NCBI GenBank assembly: GCA_900758315.1
Contig: CAAERF010000232.1
Location: 1 to 6,946, forward strand
Source: an uncultured Oscillospiraceae bacterium
GTDB taxonomy: Bacteria > Bacillota > Clostridia > Oscillospirales > Oscillospiraceae
Length of the DNA: 6,946 nt
Reading direction: 5' to 3'
Part shown: positions 1-5,786 of the stretch, one piece after another
Position numbering within the stretch: position 1 is the first letter of the stretch
Layout of the letters: each line of letters opens with the position of its first letter
Notes under the pieces: generated by a model
The model's database searches: none
Told to the model about the DNA's origin: nothing
The model's input: the letters and a program-made list of their open reading frames with translations, nothing else
Translations under genes and position numbers: made by a program

Positions 1-689
1 AGTTCTTCCTCCACGTCCTCAATGTCCCGCCCGGTGGCATAGAGGGTGGCGGTGCCATCCTGGCGTTTGTTGCGCATCAGGATGAGGGTTCCATCTGCCG
101 CACCCGCCAACCCGTTGGTGCCGGACAACCGGTTGAACGGATCATCGTCCGCCAACTTGCGCAGGTGGTGGATCACCAGCAAGCAAATCCCATTACGGTC
201 GGCCAATGTCTTGAGTAAGCCTGCATCCTCATAGTCGTTGCTATAGGACATCCCACTGCCGCTTACGCACCGCACCTTTTGCAGCGTGTCCAGTACCACC
301 AGCCGGATATGCGGATGTTCCGCAAGCTGCGCTTCGATCTGCTGTTCCAGTCCCTGGCCTATGGGCGCTGCCCGGTGGCAGAGGTGCAGCCCCTCCGGCG
401 CGGTATCCGCCAGCCGCAAAGCCCGGCTGTGCATCCGCTGTGGGCCATCCTCCAGCGACAGATAGAGTACCTCGCTTTTCCGCGTTGTGCGCCCCAGAAA
501 GGCCGTTCCGCCGCACACAGCGAGGCACAGCTGCAGCGCCATCCAGCTCCTGCCCCCTTTGGGTGAGCCCCCCAGGATGTACAACCCCGGCGCCAACAGT
601 CCGTCCACCAGATATTCCATCGGTTCTAGCGGTTGTTTGTACAATTCCTGCATGGTGTAGGTTTTCAGTTTGTTGGTTTCATTCGTCAT
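1..689 (-). CDS. RepA-like RecA-fold (AAA_25) replication ATPase, 3' end outside window
   Basis: Partial: 229 codons are visible and the frame is still open at the window edge. The family is the RepA/DnaB-like hexameric helicase ATPases of plasmids and integrative elements, which act in the cytoplasm to unwind DNA at replication. Visible signatures: a P-loop at residues 41-48 (GSPKGGRS), a Walker B strand ending in Asp134 (RLVVLDTL), a catalytic-type His pair (LVIHHLRK, residues 171-178) and the downstream SGTNGLAGAAD segment (189-199), all in the order usual for this family. The P-loop has Arg47 where Lys is nearly invariant. The ATG at 689 is preceded by an AAAGGAA ribosome binding site about 8 bases upstream. 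The gene lies downstream of the RHH gene on the same strand, separated by a repeat-rich gap, which fits a replication/partition module. Family assignment is fairly sure; whether it initiates replication here is inferred. Confidence 0.85.
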   Translation of the reverse strand, partial: MTNETNKLKTYTMQELYKQPLEPMEYLVDGLLAPGLYILGGSPKGGRSWMALQLCLAVCGGTAFLGRTTRKSEVLYLSLEDGPQRMHSRALRLADTAPEGLHLCHRAAPIGQGLEQQIEAQLAEHPHIRLVVLDTLQKVRCVSGSGMSYSNDYEDAGLLKTLADRNGICLLVIHHLRKLADDDPFNRLSGTNGLAGAADGTLILMRNKRQDGTATLYATGRDIEDVEEE

Positions 690-754
690 CGCATTTTCCT
701 TTCTGCCTCGCGGCCTTACTTGTTGTGCTTTCTTCCCAGTCAGGTAACAAGGGG

Positions 755-795
755 TTTGGGGCCTCCCAAAAGTTTGCGTTTGGACGTCCAAACGC
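755..795. repeat. paired palindromes upstream of the RepA-like gene
   Basis: Positions 776-795 are a perfect 20-bp palindrome, GCGTTTGGACGTCCAAACGC. Immediately beside it, 755-770 form an inverted repeat TTTGGG-GCCT-CCCAAA. Both share the TTTGG...CCAAA arms. They lie 66-106 bases upstream of the RepA-like start codon. Likely roles are dimeric repressor operators controlling the gene, or origin hairpins; no T-run follows on either strand, so an intrinsic terminator is unlikely. Confidence 0.75.
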
Positions 796-896
796 TATGC
801 TTGCAAAACTTACTGGGCCGGAAAAGTGATTTTGTGTATTCCTTTTTCAAAGTATATCCTGTGTTTTTACAGTCATAGACGAACATCTTCTCGATT

Positions 897-940
897 TGTA
901 CCACCGACATACCATCTTTGTACCACCTGAGTACTTTTCA
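897..940. repeat. 11-bp-phased TAC repeats (possible ParR/RHH binding array)
   Basis: Four consecutive 11-bp units begin at 897, 908, 919 and 930: TGTACCACCGA, CATACCATCTT, TGTACCACCTG and AGTACTTTTCA. TAC sits at the same place in every unit; units 1 and 3 differ only in the last two bases, and TTTGTACCACC occurs exactly at 895-905 and 917-927. One-turn phasing is typical of sites bound cooperatively by RHH proteins; the parC centromere of plasmid R1 also consists of 11-bp repeats bound by ParR. Binding by the RHH protein encoded next door is inferred. Confidence 0.55.
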
Positions 941-972
941 CGCTTCACCACACCATTCGCCTCCAAACCACC

Positions 973-988
973 GTACCAACTGTGGTAC
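973..988. repeat. GTACCA-ACTG-TGGTAC inverted repeat
   Basis: Perfect 6-bp arms at 973-978 and 983-988 around a 4-bp spacer. The arm is the same GTACCA word found in the phased repeats at 898 and 920, and again at 1004-1009, so this is probably another site for the same DNA-binding protein, here in inverted orientation. Confidence 0.6.
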
Positions 989-1031
989 TTTTAGGGGGAA
1001 TTTGTACCATGTGCGGTATGTTTATGTTTCC

Positions 1032-1340
1032 TCACTTGCCGTTTGCTAAACTTTGCAGGAAATCAATCGTCTTTCGGGGAACTTTCTTCACCTCTTGTTC
1101 CTCCTTAGATGCTGCCACGGCACTCGCCCCAACAGACGGTGCCCAATGTGCCTGCGCCAACTCCTCCCGGATAATAGCCCGCAGCCGTTCTTCAAGCTGC
1201 TTTTGCCTATCCTGTTGCAAAATCGCCTCTACCAGGAACGCAGTGCGGGAACCGTGGCGCTTGCTTTGCAAAATGCGCCACGCCTCCCGTTCGTTGTGCT
1301 CGTTCAGATTTAAATTCAAGTGATAATGTGCTCTTGCCAT
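1032..1340 (-). CDS. ribbon-helix-helix (ParR/CopG-like) DNA-binding protein, 102 aa
   Basis: A small protein with an N-terminal RHH-type fold: a short beta strand with alternating residues (HYHLNLNL, residues 5-12), helix 1 (about 15-28) and helix 2 starting at the GSRTAFLVEAIL segment (30-41). It is followed by a charged helix rich in Gln, Arg and Glu (42-64), a low-complexity Ala/Ser linker and a basic tail. This resembles ParR-like partition adaptors and CopG-type repressors of clostridial plasmids and conjugative elements; no ParM or ParA partner is in the window. The ATG at 1340 is preceded by AAAGGAG (1345-1351). It is transcribed from a strong promoter at 1432-1460, divergent from the HTH regulator. 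A phased repeat array just downstream (897-940) is a natural candidate binding site. RHH fold is likely; the choice between partition and repression is open. Confidence 0.75.
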   Translation of the reverse strand: MARAHYHLNLNLNEHNEREAWRILQSKRHGSRTAFLVEAILQQDRQKQLEERLRAIIREELAQAHWAPSVGASAVAASKEEQEVKKVPRKTIDFLQSLANGK

Positions 1341-1402
1341 GCTGCTCCTTTCTGCACATTCTACCGATTTGACTTTTTCTGAGATTTTGTCTACAATGAA
1401 AC

Positions 1403-1419
1403 ATGAAGAAATCCTTCAT
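1403..1419. repeat. short inverted repeat in the RHH gene leader
   Basis: ATGAAG (1403-1408) and CTTCAT (1414-1419) form 6-bp arms around 5 bases, within the roughly 85-base untranslated leader predicted for the minus-strand RHH gene. It may be an operator or a small leader hairpin; nothing more can be said from sequence. Confidence 0.35.
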
Positions 1420-1431
1420 CTTTATACTTGT

Positions 1432-1460
1432 ATTATATGCGTATAATTTTCACACGTCAA
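1432..1460 (-). promoter_or_regulatory. sigma-A-type promoter for the RHH gene
   Basis: On the minus strand the -35 box is TTGACG (1455-1460), followed by a 17-bp spacer and a perfect TATAAT -10 box (1432-1437). Transcription would start near 1425 and read into the gene starting at 1340. This is the best promoter match in the window. Confidence 0.8.
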
Positions 1461-1472
1461 TATATACGCATA
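1436..1472. promoter_or_regulatory. divergent operator: two TATRCGYATA boxes overlapping opposing -10 boxes
   Basis: TATGCGTATA (1436-1445) and its exact reverse complement TATACGCATA (1463-1472) lie with centres 27 bp apart. Each box is itself nearly palindromic. The left one sits inside ATTATA-TGCG-TATAAT (1432-1447), which supplies a -10 for both strands: minus at 1432-1437 and plus at 1442-1447. The plus-strand -10, serving the HTH gene at 1510, has no good -35. A protein bound here would block both promoters, so autoregulation by the HTH protein is the simplest reading. Confidence 0.6.
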
Positions 1473-1509
1473 CATTTTGCGCAATATTTTCTCACATTTT
1501 GAGGCTCCT

Positions 1510-2361
1510 ATGAAATTCGGTGATAAACTTCGCATGGCGCGCAAAGCCAAAAAGCTGACGCAGGCTGCGCTTGCAGAACAGGCCGGGCTAAGTCTGCGGA
1601 CGATCATCGCCTACGAAAAAGGCGAGACCTATCCGCAGAAACGCTCGACCTACCAAGTGCTGGCCCAACTGCTGGATGTGCCGCTGGATTACCTGCGCAA
1701 CGAGGAAAGCGAGCCCGACCTGCAGCAGCCATTGCCCAAAGAAGCGTGGGAGGCGCAGGTGCAGCAGCTGGCCCATGACTGGGGGCTCACCCCGCGTCTC
1801 ACCTACGAAGAATACTGCGAGGGCTTCCGCAAACACGCGGCCGGGCACGGCGTGATCCTGGACGATGACTATTTTCAGCAAGCCCAACAGCCGGCGTATC
1901 CTATGGAAGTTACCCGTCCGGCCCAGGCGGCGGACTTCCCCGCACTGCTGCGCATTTACAAGCAATGGGCGGCGATCCAGAAAAGCGAAGACGAACCGCA
2001 ATTAGGCTCCCTCACTGAAAACCTGGTCCGCTGGCTGGATGCCCGGCAATGCTTTGTGATAGAGCAGGACGGCCAGCCGGTGACCTGGTTCGTGCTGGAG
2101 TTTCCCCAGGCTAGTGACTATAACCAGCACAACAGCGCAACGAAACCCACCGCCACGATGGCGGGACCTTATACAGTCATCAGCCAGCGCATCGCCATAA
2201 GCCGGATGTACAGTTTTTGCCAACGGTGCTGCCCGCGCCTGCAGATCTGGGTGGAAGCCGATGACACTGCCGCGCTGGCTTGCTGGAAGGAGCACCTGAC
2301 TCAGCAGAAGGATGTCGGCGAAGATACGGCCAGGAGACGAACGATGTTGCTGGGAAATTGA
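1510..2361 (+). CDS. XRE-family HTH regulator with degenerate GNAT-like C-terminal domain, 283 aa
   Basis: Residues 2-62 are a Cro/C1-type helix-turn-helix domain: GDKLRMARKAKKLTQ, then the recognition-helix region LSLRTIIAYEKGETYP and the closing LAQLLDVPLDYL. A linker (about 70-130) leads into a region like a GNAT N-acetyltransferase: the opening EVTRPAQAADFPALLRIY (133-150), strands FVIEQDGQPVTWFVLEF (182-198), and the late strand-helix LQIWVEADDTAALACWKE (244-261). The part between (201-240) lacks the acetyl-CoA pyrophosphate-binding Q/RxxGxG/A motif, so catalysis is doubtful and a sensing role is possible. The ATG at 1510, preceded by GAGG (1501-1504), gives an HTH beginning at the usual place; a TTG at 1477 would add 11 residues that overlap the operator. 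It is divergent from the RHH gene and probably represses the shared promoter. HTH is certain; GNAT origin is likely. Confidence 0.85.
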   Translation: MKFGDKLRMARKAKKLTQAALAEQAGLSLRTIIAYEKGETYPQKRSTYQVLAQLLDVPLDYLRNEESEPDLQQPLPKEAWEAQVQQLAHDWGLTPRLTYEEYCEGFRKHAAGHGVILDDDYFQQAQQPAYPMEVTRPAQAADFPALLRIYKQWAAIQKSEDEPQLGSLTENLVRWLDARQCFVIEQDGQPVTWFVLEFPQASDYNQHNSATKPTATMAGPYTVISQRIAISRMYSFCQRCCPRLQIWVEADDTAALACWKEHLTQQKDVGEDTARRRTMLLGN

Positions 2362-2550
2362 CGGCAGTGCCTTTTCTGTAGAATGCGCTTTTCAACTATC
2401 CACAAAAGATTTTGCGCTGGCGATTTTCTCAAATGAGCTTTTTATATCAATTTCCTACAAGGAGAATGGTTCTTATGGTCAATGAATTATATCTACAACA
2501 CGATTTCGTTTTTCCAAAAAACACCTATAAAATCCCCGAAAGGGATAAGG

Positions 2551-3604
2551 ATGAACGGATTTGTCTCTGTTCATGTAGACAAGTTTCTAGGCTTGGGGTA
2601 AAATCTCGAAAGTTCGATGCAAAAAGTTGGGGATATGGTACAGGATATTTCTAAACAAATGGATAGCGTGGTCATAACGACCGAGGCTATCCACAAAACT
2701 ACGCAGAAGATGGCCGAAGAATTAGACTTTTTGGTTTCCTTTGCACGCAACGACCTCCAGGATTGGCTCCACCGGGAAAAGGCCGACCTTGCGCCAAAGC
2801 TTTTACCCGATGACGACTCCAATGAAGAAACCATTAATCATTTTGCCGATAAATTGTACGGGTATGTAGAAAGCCATGTGCAAACGGCAGATGAACTGGT
2901 TGCCCGGGAAACGGAACACCTGCAATTGCTATTTGGGGCGCACTGGGAACGCTTTTTGCCTGAAACGCGTACAGCGCTGGTTTCTGGAGAAGTGTTGTGG
3001 CATCGTTGCGCCGATATCACCGTGGATATATTCGACTTCAGCGGCGTATGCATCGCTTTCACCACAGCTTTAGAGGCAGAATTGCGGCGCATATTCTTTA
3101 CAGGGCTTTCTCAATTACATGGTCGAACATTACGGCGTACCAGAAAAGTTCTCAGGATTCCAAGTATATCAGGTCTGGCCAGAGGAATTGCTGGATACAA
3201 AATACAACGATTATGCGCGACAGAAAAGAGAGGGACGTTTCCCTGCCGTCCATAGGGCCTATCAGTTTTCAATCGGCAAACTTTCCTATGTGTTTGGAAA
3301 GCAGAAAAATGCGGGGCGGGCTTTGTTGTTGGAAAAATTGACGAAATACCTGCGTAGCATTGTGAAAAAGAATTGTCGGAAAAAACCAGTGGAAACGTTT
3401 TACATTCCATCGGATCCGGAATGTTTTGTCAATCGCTGTGACGTTGTCCGACGAAACTACCGTAATAAGGCGGCGCATGTTGCCGTTATGAGTAAAGAAC
3501 AGGCAGGGGCTTGTTGCGCTTCTGTCATAGGGCGGGTCGATGCTTTCCGGCACCAGGCAACAATTAAGGGGTTATTGATGCAACTGTACGATCATCTTCA
3601 ATAA
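2551..3604 (+). pseudogene. broken HEPN-domain (RNxxxH) protein gene, abortive-infection-like
   Basis: Two open segments in different frames make one protein. The first (2602-about 3102) has a coiled-coil-like start (MQKVGDMVQDISKQMDSVV) and runs into FTTALEAELRRIFFTG. The second (about 3104-3604) continues FLNYMVEHYGVPEKFSGF. Removing one G of the GGG at 3103-3105 joins them smoothly as FFTGFLNYM. Upstream in the first frame lies MNGFVSVHVDKFLGLG from an ATG at 2551, with AAAGGG six bases before it, then TAA at 2599-2601 and NLESS. A CAA-to-TAA change would explain this, giving about 350 residues when repaired. Near the end is RNKAAH (3461-3478), an R-x4-H motif of the RNxxxH form seen in HEPN ribonucleases of Abi, toxin and Cas13 proteins. 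A role in phage defence is inferred. The GC is lower than in the flanking HTH gene, suggesting separate acquisition. A sequencing error could mimic the frameshift. Confidence 0.65.
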
Positions 3605-3648
3605 AAAAGCGAACGCGCCGGGGCGAAAAGGTTCCCGGCGCGGTTTGC
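3603..3648 (-). terminator. intrinsic terminator of the four-gene operon
   Basis: A 9-bp GC-only stem (CGCGCCGGG 3614-3622 with CCCGGCGCG 3634-3642) continues past one bulged G (3643) for five more pairs (3609-3613 with 3644-3648). Read on the minus strand it is followed directly by six T (complement of A3603-3608). It starts 4 bases after the lipoprotein gene stop. The T-run overlaps the stop codon of the convergent HEPN pseudogene. On the plus strand no T-run follows, so it is much weaker in that direction. Confidence 0.9.
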
Positions 3649-3651
3649 AAC

Positions 3652-4905
3652 TTATTGACATTGTTCTAAAATCTCCTGGGCCAAGGGGGTATTGGCATCC
3701 AGGATGTGGACGACCCTGTTTTGCATGGCTTGCTCCTCAACCAATGTACTACCATCGGGCGCAATGTCCTGGACGCGCAGCGGGGACGGATCGTAGCCAA
3801 GACCGATGCAGTTTAGCTGCGCGGCATCCACACCGAGCTGTTGCAGGATACCAGCCACACATTGGGCGCGTTCCAACGACAGCTGCCGGCAGGAGTCTGC
3901 CTGGCCAACGGTTGCGGTTTGCCCTACGATAAGGACCTGGATATCAGAACGCTGCGTCAGTGTTTCTGCTGTCGTACGTAAAGCTTCTACGGCCGCGGAA
4001 GGAGATACCAACTCTGCTGTATCCGGGATGAACGTGACACTATTTTGCGAGAGGGTCACATTGATTCCGTTACCTTGCACTTCGCCAGATGCGATCGCGT
4101 TGTCCTCTTGCAACACAGTGACAGTGCTGACAGGCGGCAAGCCTTCCACCGGCTCGCTCTCAGGCGTTGGGGTGCTTATAAACGAAAGCTGCGACTCCTC
4201 CAGCCCGGCCGCACAGAAGATTTTTGTCCAGAGATCCTTGAGTGCGGCCTTATCTTGCGGAGTAAGAGGTTCCTGAGGGAGCGCCGTTTCTCCTAACATG
4301 AAAAACCTAACTTGATCAAAGCCGCTTAGATCCGGGATGGCTGCCTGATCCTGGAGTGCTTCCACCGTAGCCGCAGTGTCTATCGTTTTCAAAATGGTCT
4401 CGGACATATTGAGGGGCGAAACCGTATTCAGGCCGTTGGAAAAAATCAATAGAGTATTGGTCTCTCCTTCCCTTGCTTCCACAGTGTCTGCACTAAGCCG
4501 CAACGCCGCCAGCAGATCACACTCTGGTGCCTCTGCCTGAACCGCTGCAATGGAAGTTTCAATAAAATCCGTCTGGCTTTTTGCGCGTTCCTCAAGCTGC
4601 GCTTCGGTATAAAAGCCGGATCGCTGGCCGATGGAAAGCGTGTCGGCAAGGACAGGTTTTCCATCCAGCCTTATAACCTGTATTTGTCCATGAGTGCGGG
4701 CCGTTTGCACCAGATCCTCCTTGATCATTGAGATGTTTGGGCTAGGTTTGTTTGAGGATATACTGGAAATCACCACGCAATTATTTTTTCCCTCGGAATT
4801 CATTTCCGGGGTGCTGCACCCAGACAGTACAAAACAAAGCAGCGCAGCCGCAAGGAACAGGCTTACGATCCTTTTCAAATTTATGTTCATGATGTTCTCA
4901 GACAT
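3652..4905 (-). CDS. lipoprotein with vWA-like region and OmpA/MotB-type peptidoglycan-binding domain, 417 aa
   Basis: A lipoprotein signal peptide: basic NLKR (9-12), hydrophobic stretch, lipobox LSGC with Cys30. Residues about 42-245 look like a von Willebrand A-type fold: strand NCVVISSIS, the IQVIRLDGKP segment, ECDLLAALRLSAD helix, strand NTLLIFSNGLNTVSPL, then IPDLSGFDQVRFFMLGET. The usual MIDAS Asp of strand 1 is not seen. A linker (246-280) leads to an OmpA-like domain (280-404) with LSLERAQCVAGILQQLGV and a closing NRVVHIL. The diaminopimelate-contacting Arg is kept (Arg346), but the partner Asp is Ala331. The protein would sit on the outer membrane face and touch the wall. The ATG at 4905 is chosen because AGGGAGG (4914-4920) lies 8 bases before it; a GTG at 4926 would include that site. 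Last gene of the operon, 17 bases after the membrane-protein stop. Confidence 0.8.
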   Translation of the reverse strand: MSENIMNINLKRIVSLFLAAALLCFVLSGCSTPEMNSEGKNNCVVISSISSNKPSPNISMIKEDLVQTARTHGQIQVIRLDGKPVLADTLSIGQRSGFYTEAQLEERAKSQTDFIETSIAAVQAEAPECDLLAALRLSADTVEAREGETNTLLIFSNGLNTVSPLNMSETILKTIDTAATVEALQDQAAIPDLSGFDQVRFFMLGETALPQEPLTPQDKAALKDLWTKIFCAAGLEESQLSFISTPTPESEPVEGLPPVSTVTVLQEDNAIASGEVQGNGINVTLSQNSVTFIPDTAELVSPSAAVEALRTTAETLTQRSDIQVLIVGQTATVGQADSCRQLSLERAQCVAGILQQLGVDAAQLNCIGLGYDPSPLRVQDIAPDGSTLVEEQAMQNRVVHILDANTPLAQEILEQCQ

Positions 4906-4922
4906 AGCATTTACCTCCCTGG

Positions 4923-5786
4923 TCACAACTTGGTCGTTTCACCGACAACAGCCAGCTCCTGCAGCCCAGCTTCAGCTAAGTGGACGATTCTTGCCTCTGC
5001 CGTTGCCAGGGCGCTGCGCGAAAGGTGGGTCAAATCATCCGGGGTCTTCAGCCTCTCCGCCAATGCGGTGCGGAAATATACACGCAGGGCCAGACATAAT
5101 TCGTCGACGTAGTCATTCATGTCCTGATACAAGGACTCGTCGCTTGCATTAAGATCCAACTGGAGAGCACTTTCTAAATCCATCTTGGCAGCAGCCAAGG
5201 CAGCGCGGTTTGCTAACAGCGCATTTCGCTGGCTTCTAAGCATTTTGCGCCTTTGAGCCTTGCCGTCTACGAATAGGCCGACCAGCAGCACTCCAATAGA
5301 GGTAAAAAGCGGTAATACACAAGTAAAAAGGAGCATCGCTTTTTCGCTTGACTTCAGGTTTTCTAGAGTCACTCCCGTAGCCTGACCGCTTGTGGAAATG
5401 CCGAGTTCGAACATAGAGGCTCCGCTTTGCCAACGAACCATGACAGTAAAACCAAAGAACATTAGGAACGCTACGATCGATGCTATCAGTACAAATTGAT
5501 TCCAACCGCGTTGTCCTCTGCTTAGATTTGAACTGCACAGGTTGTTAATGCAGCGTGCCGTGACCAACGGTACCGTGTCAATGATTCCAGCACAGCTGGC
5601 GGCCATGATCAAGCCAGAAAAAAAGTCGTTGATTCCGGAAAAGATGGTGTAGAAAACGGAGAAGTCCGTAGCGATGGCTATCACAACAACAGCATTGACC
5701 AACACAGGCTTCTCGAGCAGGTCCACGCCGCCGAAGGCCAGAGTTTGCTCCACTTTTTTGTTTAACTTTTCAAATTTGTTATCCAT
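4923..5786 (-). CDS. four-helix membrane protein with cytoplasmic helical tail, 287 aa
   Basis: Not assigned to a family. A basic N-terminus (FEKLNKKVEQ) precedes four hydrophobic helices at about 27-52, 55-77, 97-117 and 149-173. Charges follow the positive-inside rule: N-terminus, the 78-96 loop (R78, R90, R93) and the 176-187 segment (KAQRRKMLRSQR) inside, and the 118-148 loop outside. Residues 175-287 form a charged, Ala/Leu-rich helical cytoplasmic tail. Asp41 lies mid-helix 1 and Asp70 in helix 2, which is uncommon in simple anchors. The helix count and the OmpA-type neighbour recall MotA/ZorA, but the loops differ: here the large loop is between helices 3 and 4, and no MotA signature is seen. 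The ATG at 5786 follows GGAGGAG (5794-5800) and overlaps the end of the coiled-coil gene by 8 bases, implying translational coupling. Membrane topology is well supported; function is unknown. Confidence 0.8.
   Translation of the reverse strand: MDNKFEKLNKKVEQTLAFGGVDLLEKPVLVNAVVVIAIATDFSVFYTIFSGINDFFSGLIMAASCAGIIDTVPLVTARCINNLCSSNLSRGQRGWNQFVLIASIVAFLMFFGFTVMVRWQSGASMFELGISTSGQATGVTLENLKSSEKAMLLFTCVLPLFTSIGVLLVGLFVDGKAQRRKMLRSQRNALLANRAALAAAKMDLESALQLDLNASDESLYQDMNDYVDELCLALRVYFRTALAERLKTPDDLTHLSRSALATAEARIVHLAEAGLQELAVVGETTKL

Larger units (their letters stand above)
690..1031. other. repeat-rich non-coding gap between RHH gene and RepA-like gene
   Basis: No credible gene on either strand over 342 bases. 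It holds, from the RepA start outwards, two inverted repeats (755-795), a weak minus-strand -10-like TATACT (851-856) without a good -35, an 11-bp-phased repeat block (897-940), an inverted repeat (973-988) and a further GTACC copy (1004-1008). This density of repeats between a DNA-binding protein gene and a replication ATPase gene suggests an origin, a centromere-like site, or the operator region of the RepA-like gene. Which of these applies is not decided by the sequence. Confidence 0.6.

Noticed and set aside
241..829. Open frames on both strands at 241-528, 279-566 and 440-829.
   Set aside because: They are shadows of the RepA-like gene, whose true frame is open to the window edge and carries all the family motifs.
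1477..1509. TTG start at 1477 for the HTH regulator.
   Set aside because: No ribosome binding site, it adds residues before a complete HTH domain, and it lies next to the operator. ATG at 1510 with GAGG is better.
1588..2295. Minus-strand open frames at 1588-2001 and 2002-2295.
   Set aside because: Antisense to the HTH/GNAT gene, in GC-rich sequence where such shadows are common; no ribosome binding sites or motifs.
2425..2450. CTC-AAAT-GAG followed by CTTTTTAT as a terminator for the HTH gene.
   Set aside because: A 3-bp stem is too weak; no convincing terminator was found between 2362 and 2550.
2412..2654. Open frame of 80 codons, or 59 from the ATG at 2475 which follows AAGGAG.
   Set aside because: The RBS spacing to 2475 is acceptable, but the product has no protein-like features, overlaps the HEPN gene start in another frame and ends within it. 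Not called, though a small leader peptide cannot be ruled out.
4906..4926. GTG start at 4926 for the lipoprotein, overlapping the upstream stop by 4 bases.
   Set aside because: It would translate through the strong AGGGAGG site at 4914-4920, which is ideally spaced for the ATG at 4905.
3652..5786. The four-helix membrane protein and OmpA lipoprotein as a Zorya ZorA/ZorB or MotA/MotB pair.
   Set aside because: The membrane protein has its large loop between helices 3 and 4 and no MotA/ExbB signature. The OmpA protein is a lipoprotein, not a single-helix membrane protein, and no ZorC, ZorD or ZorE-like gene is present. Kept only as an analogy.
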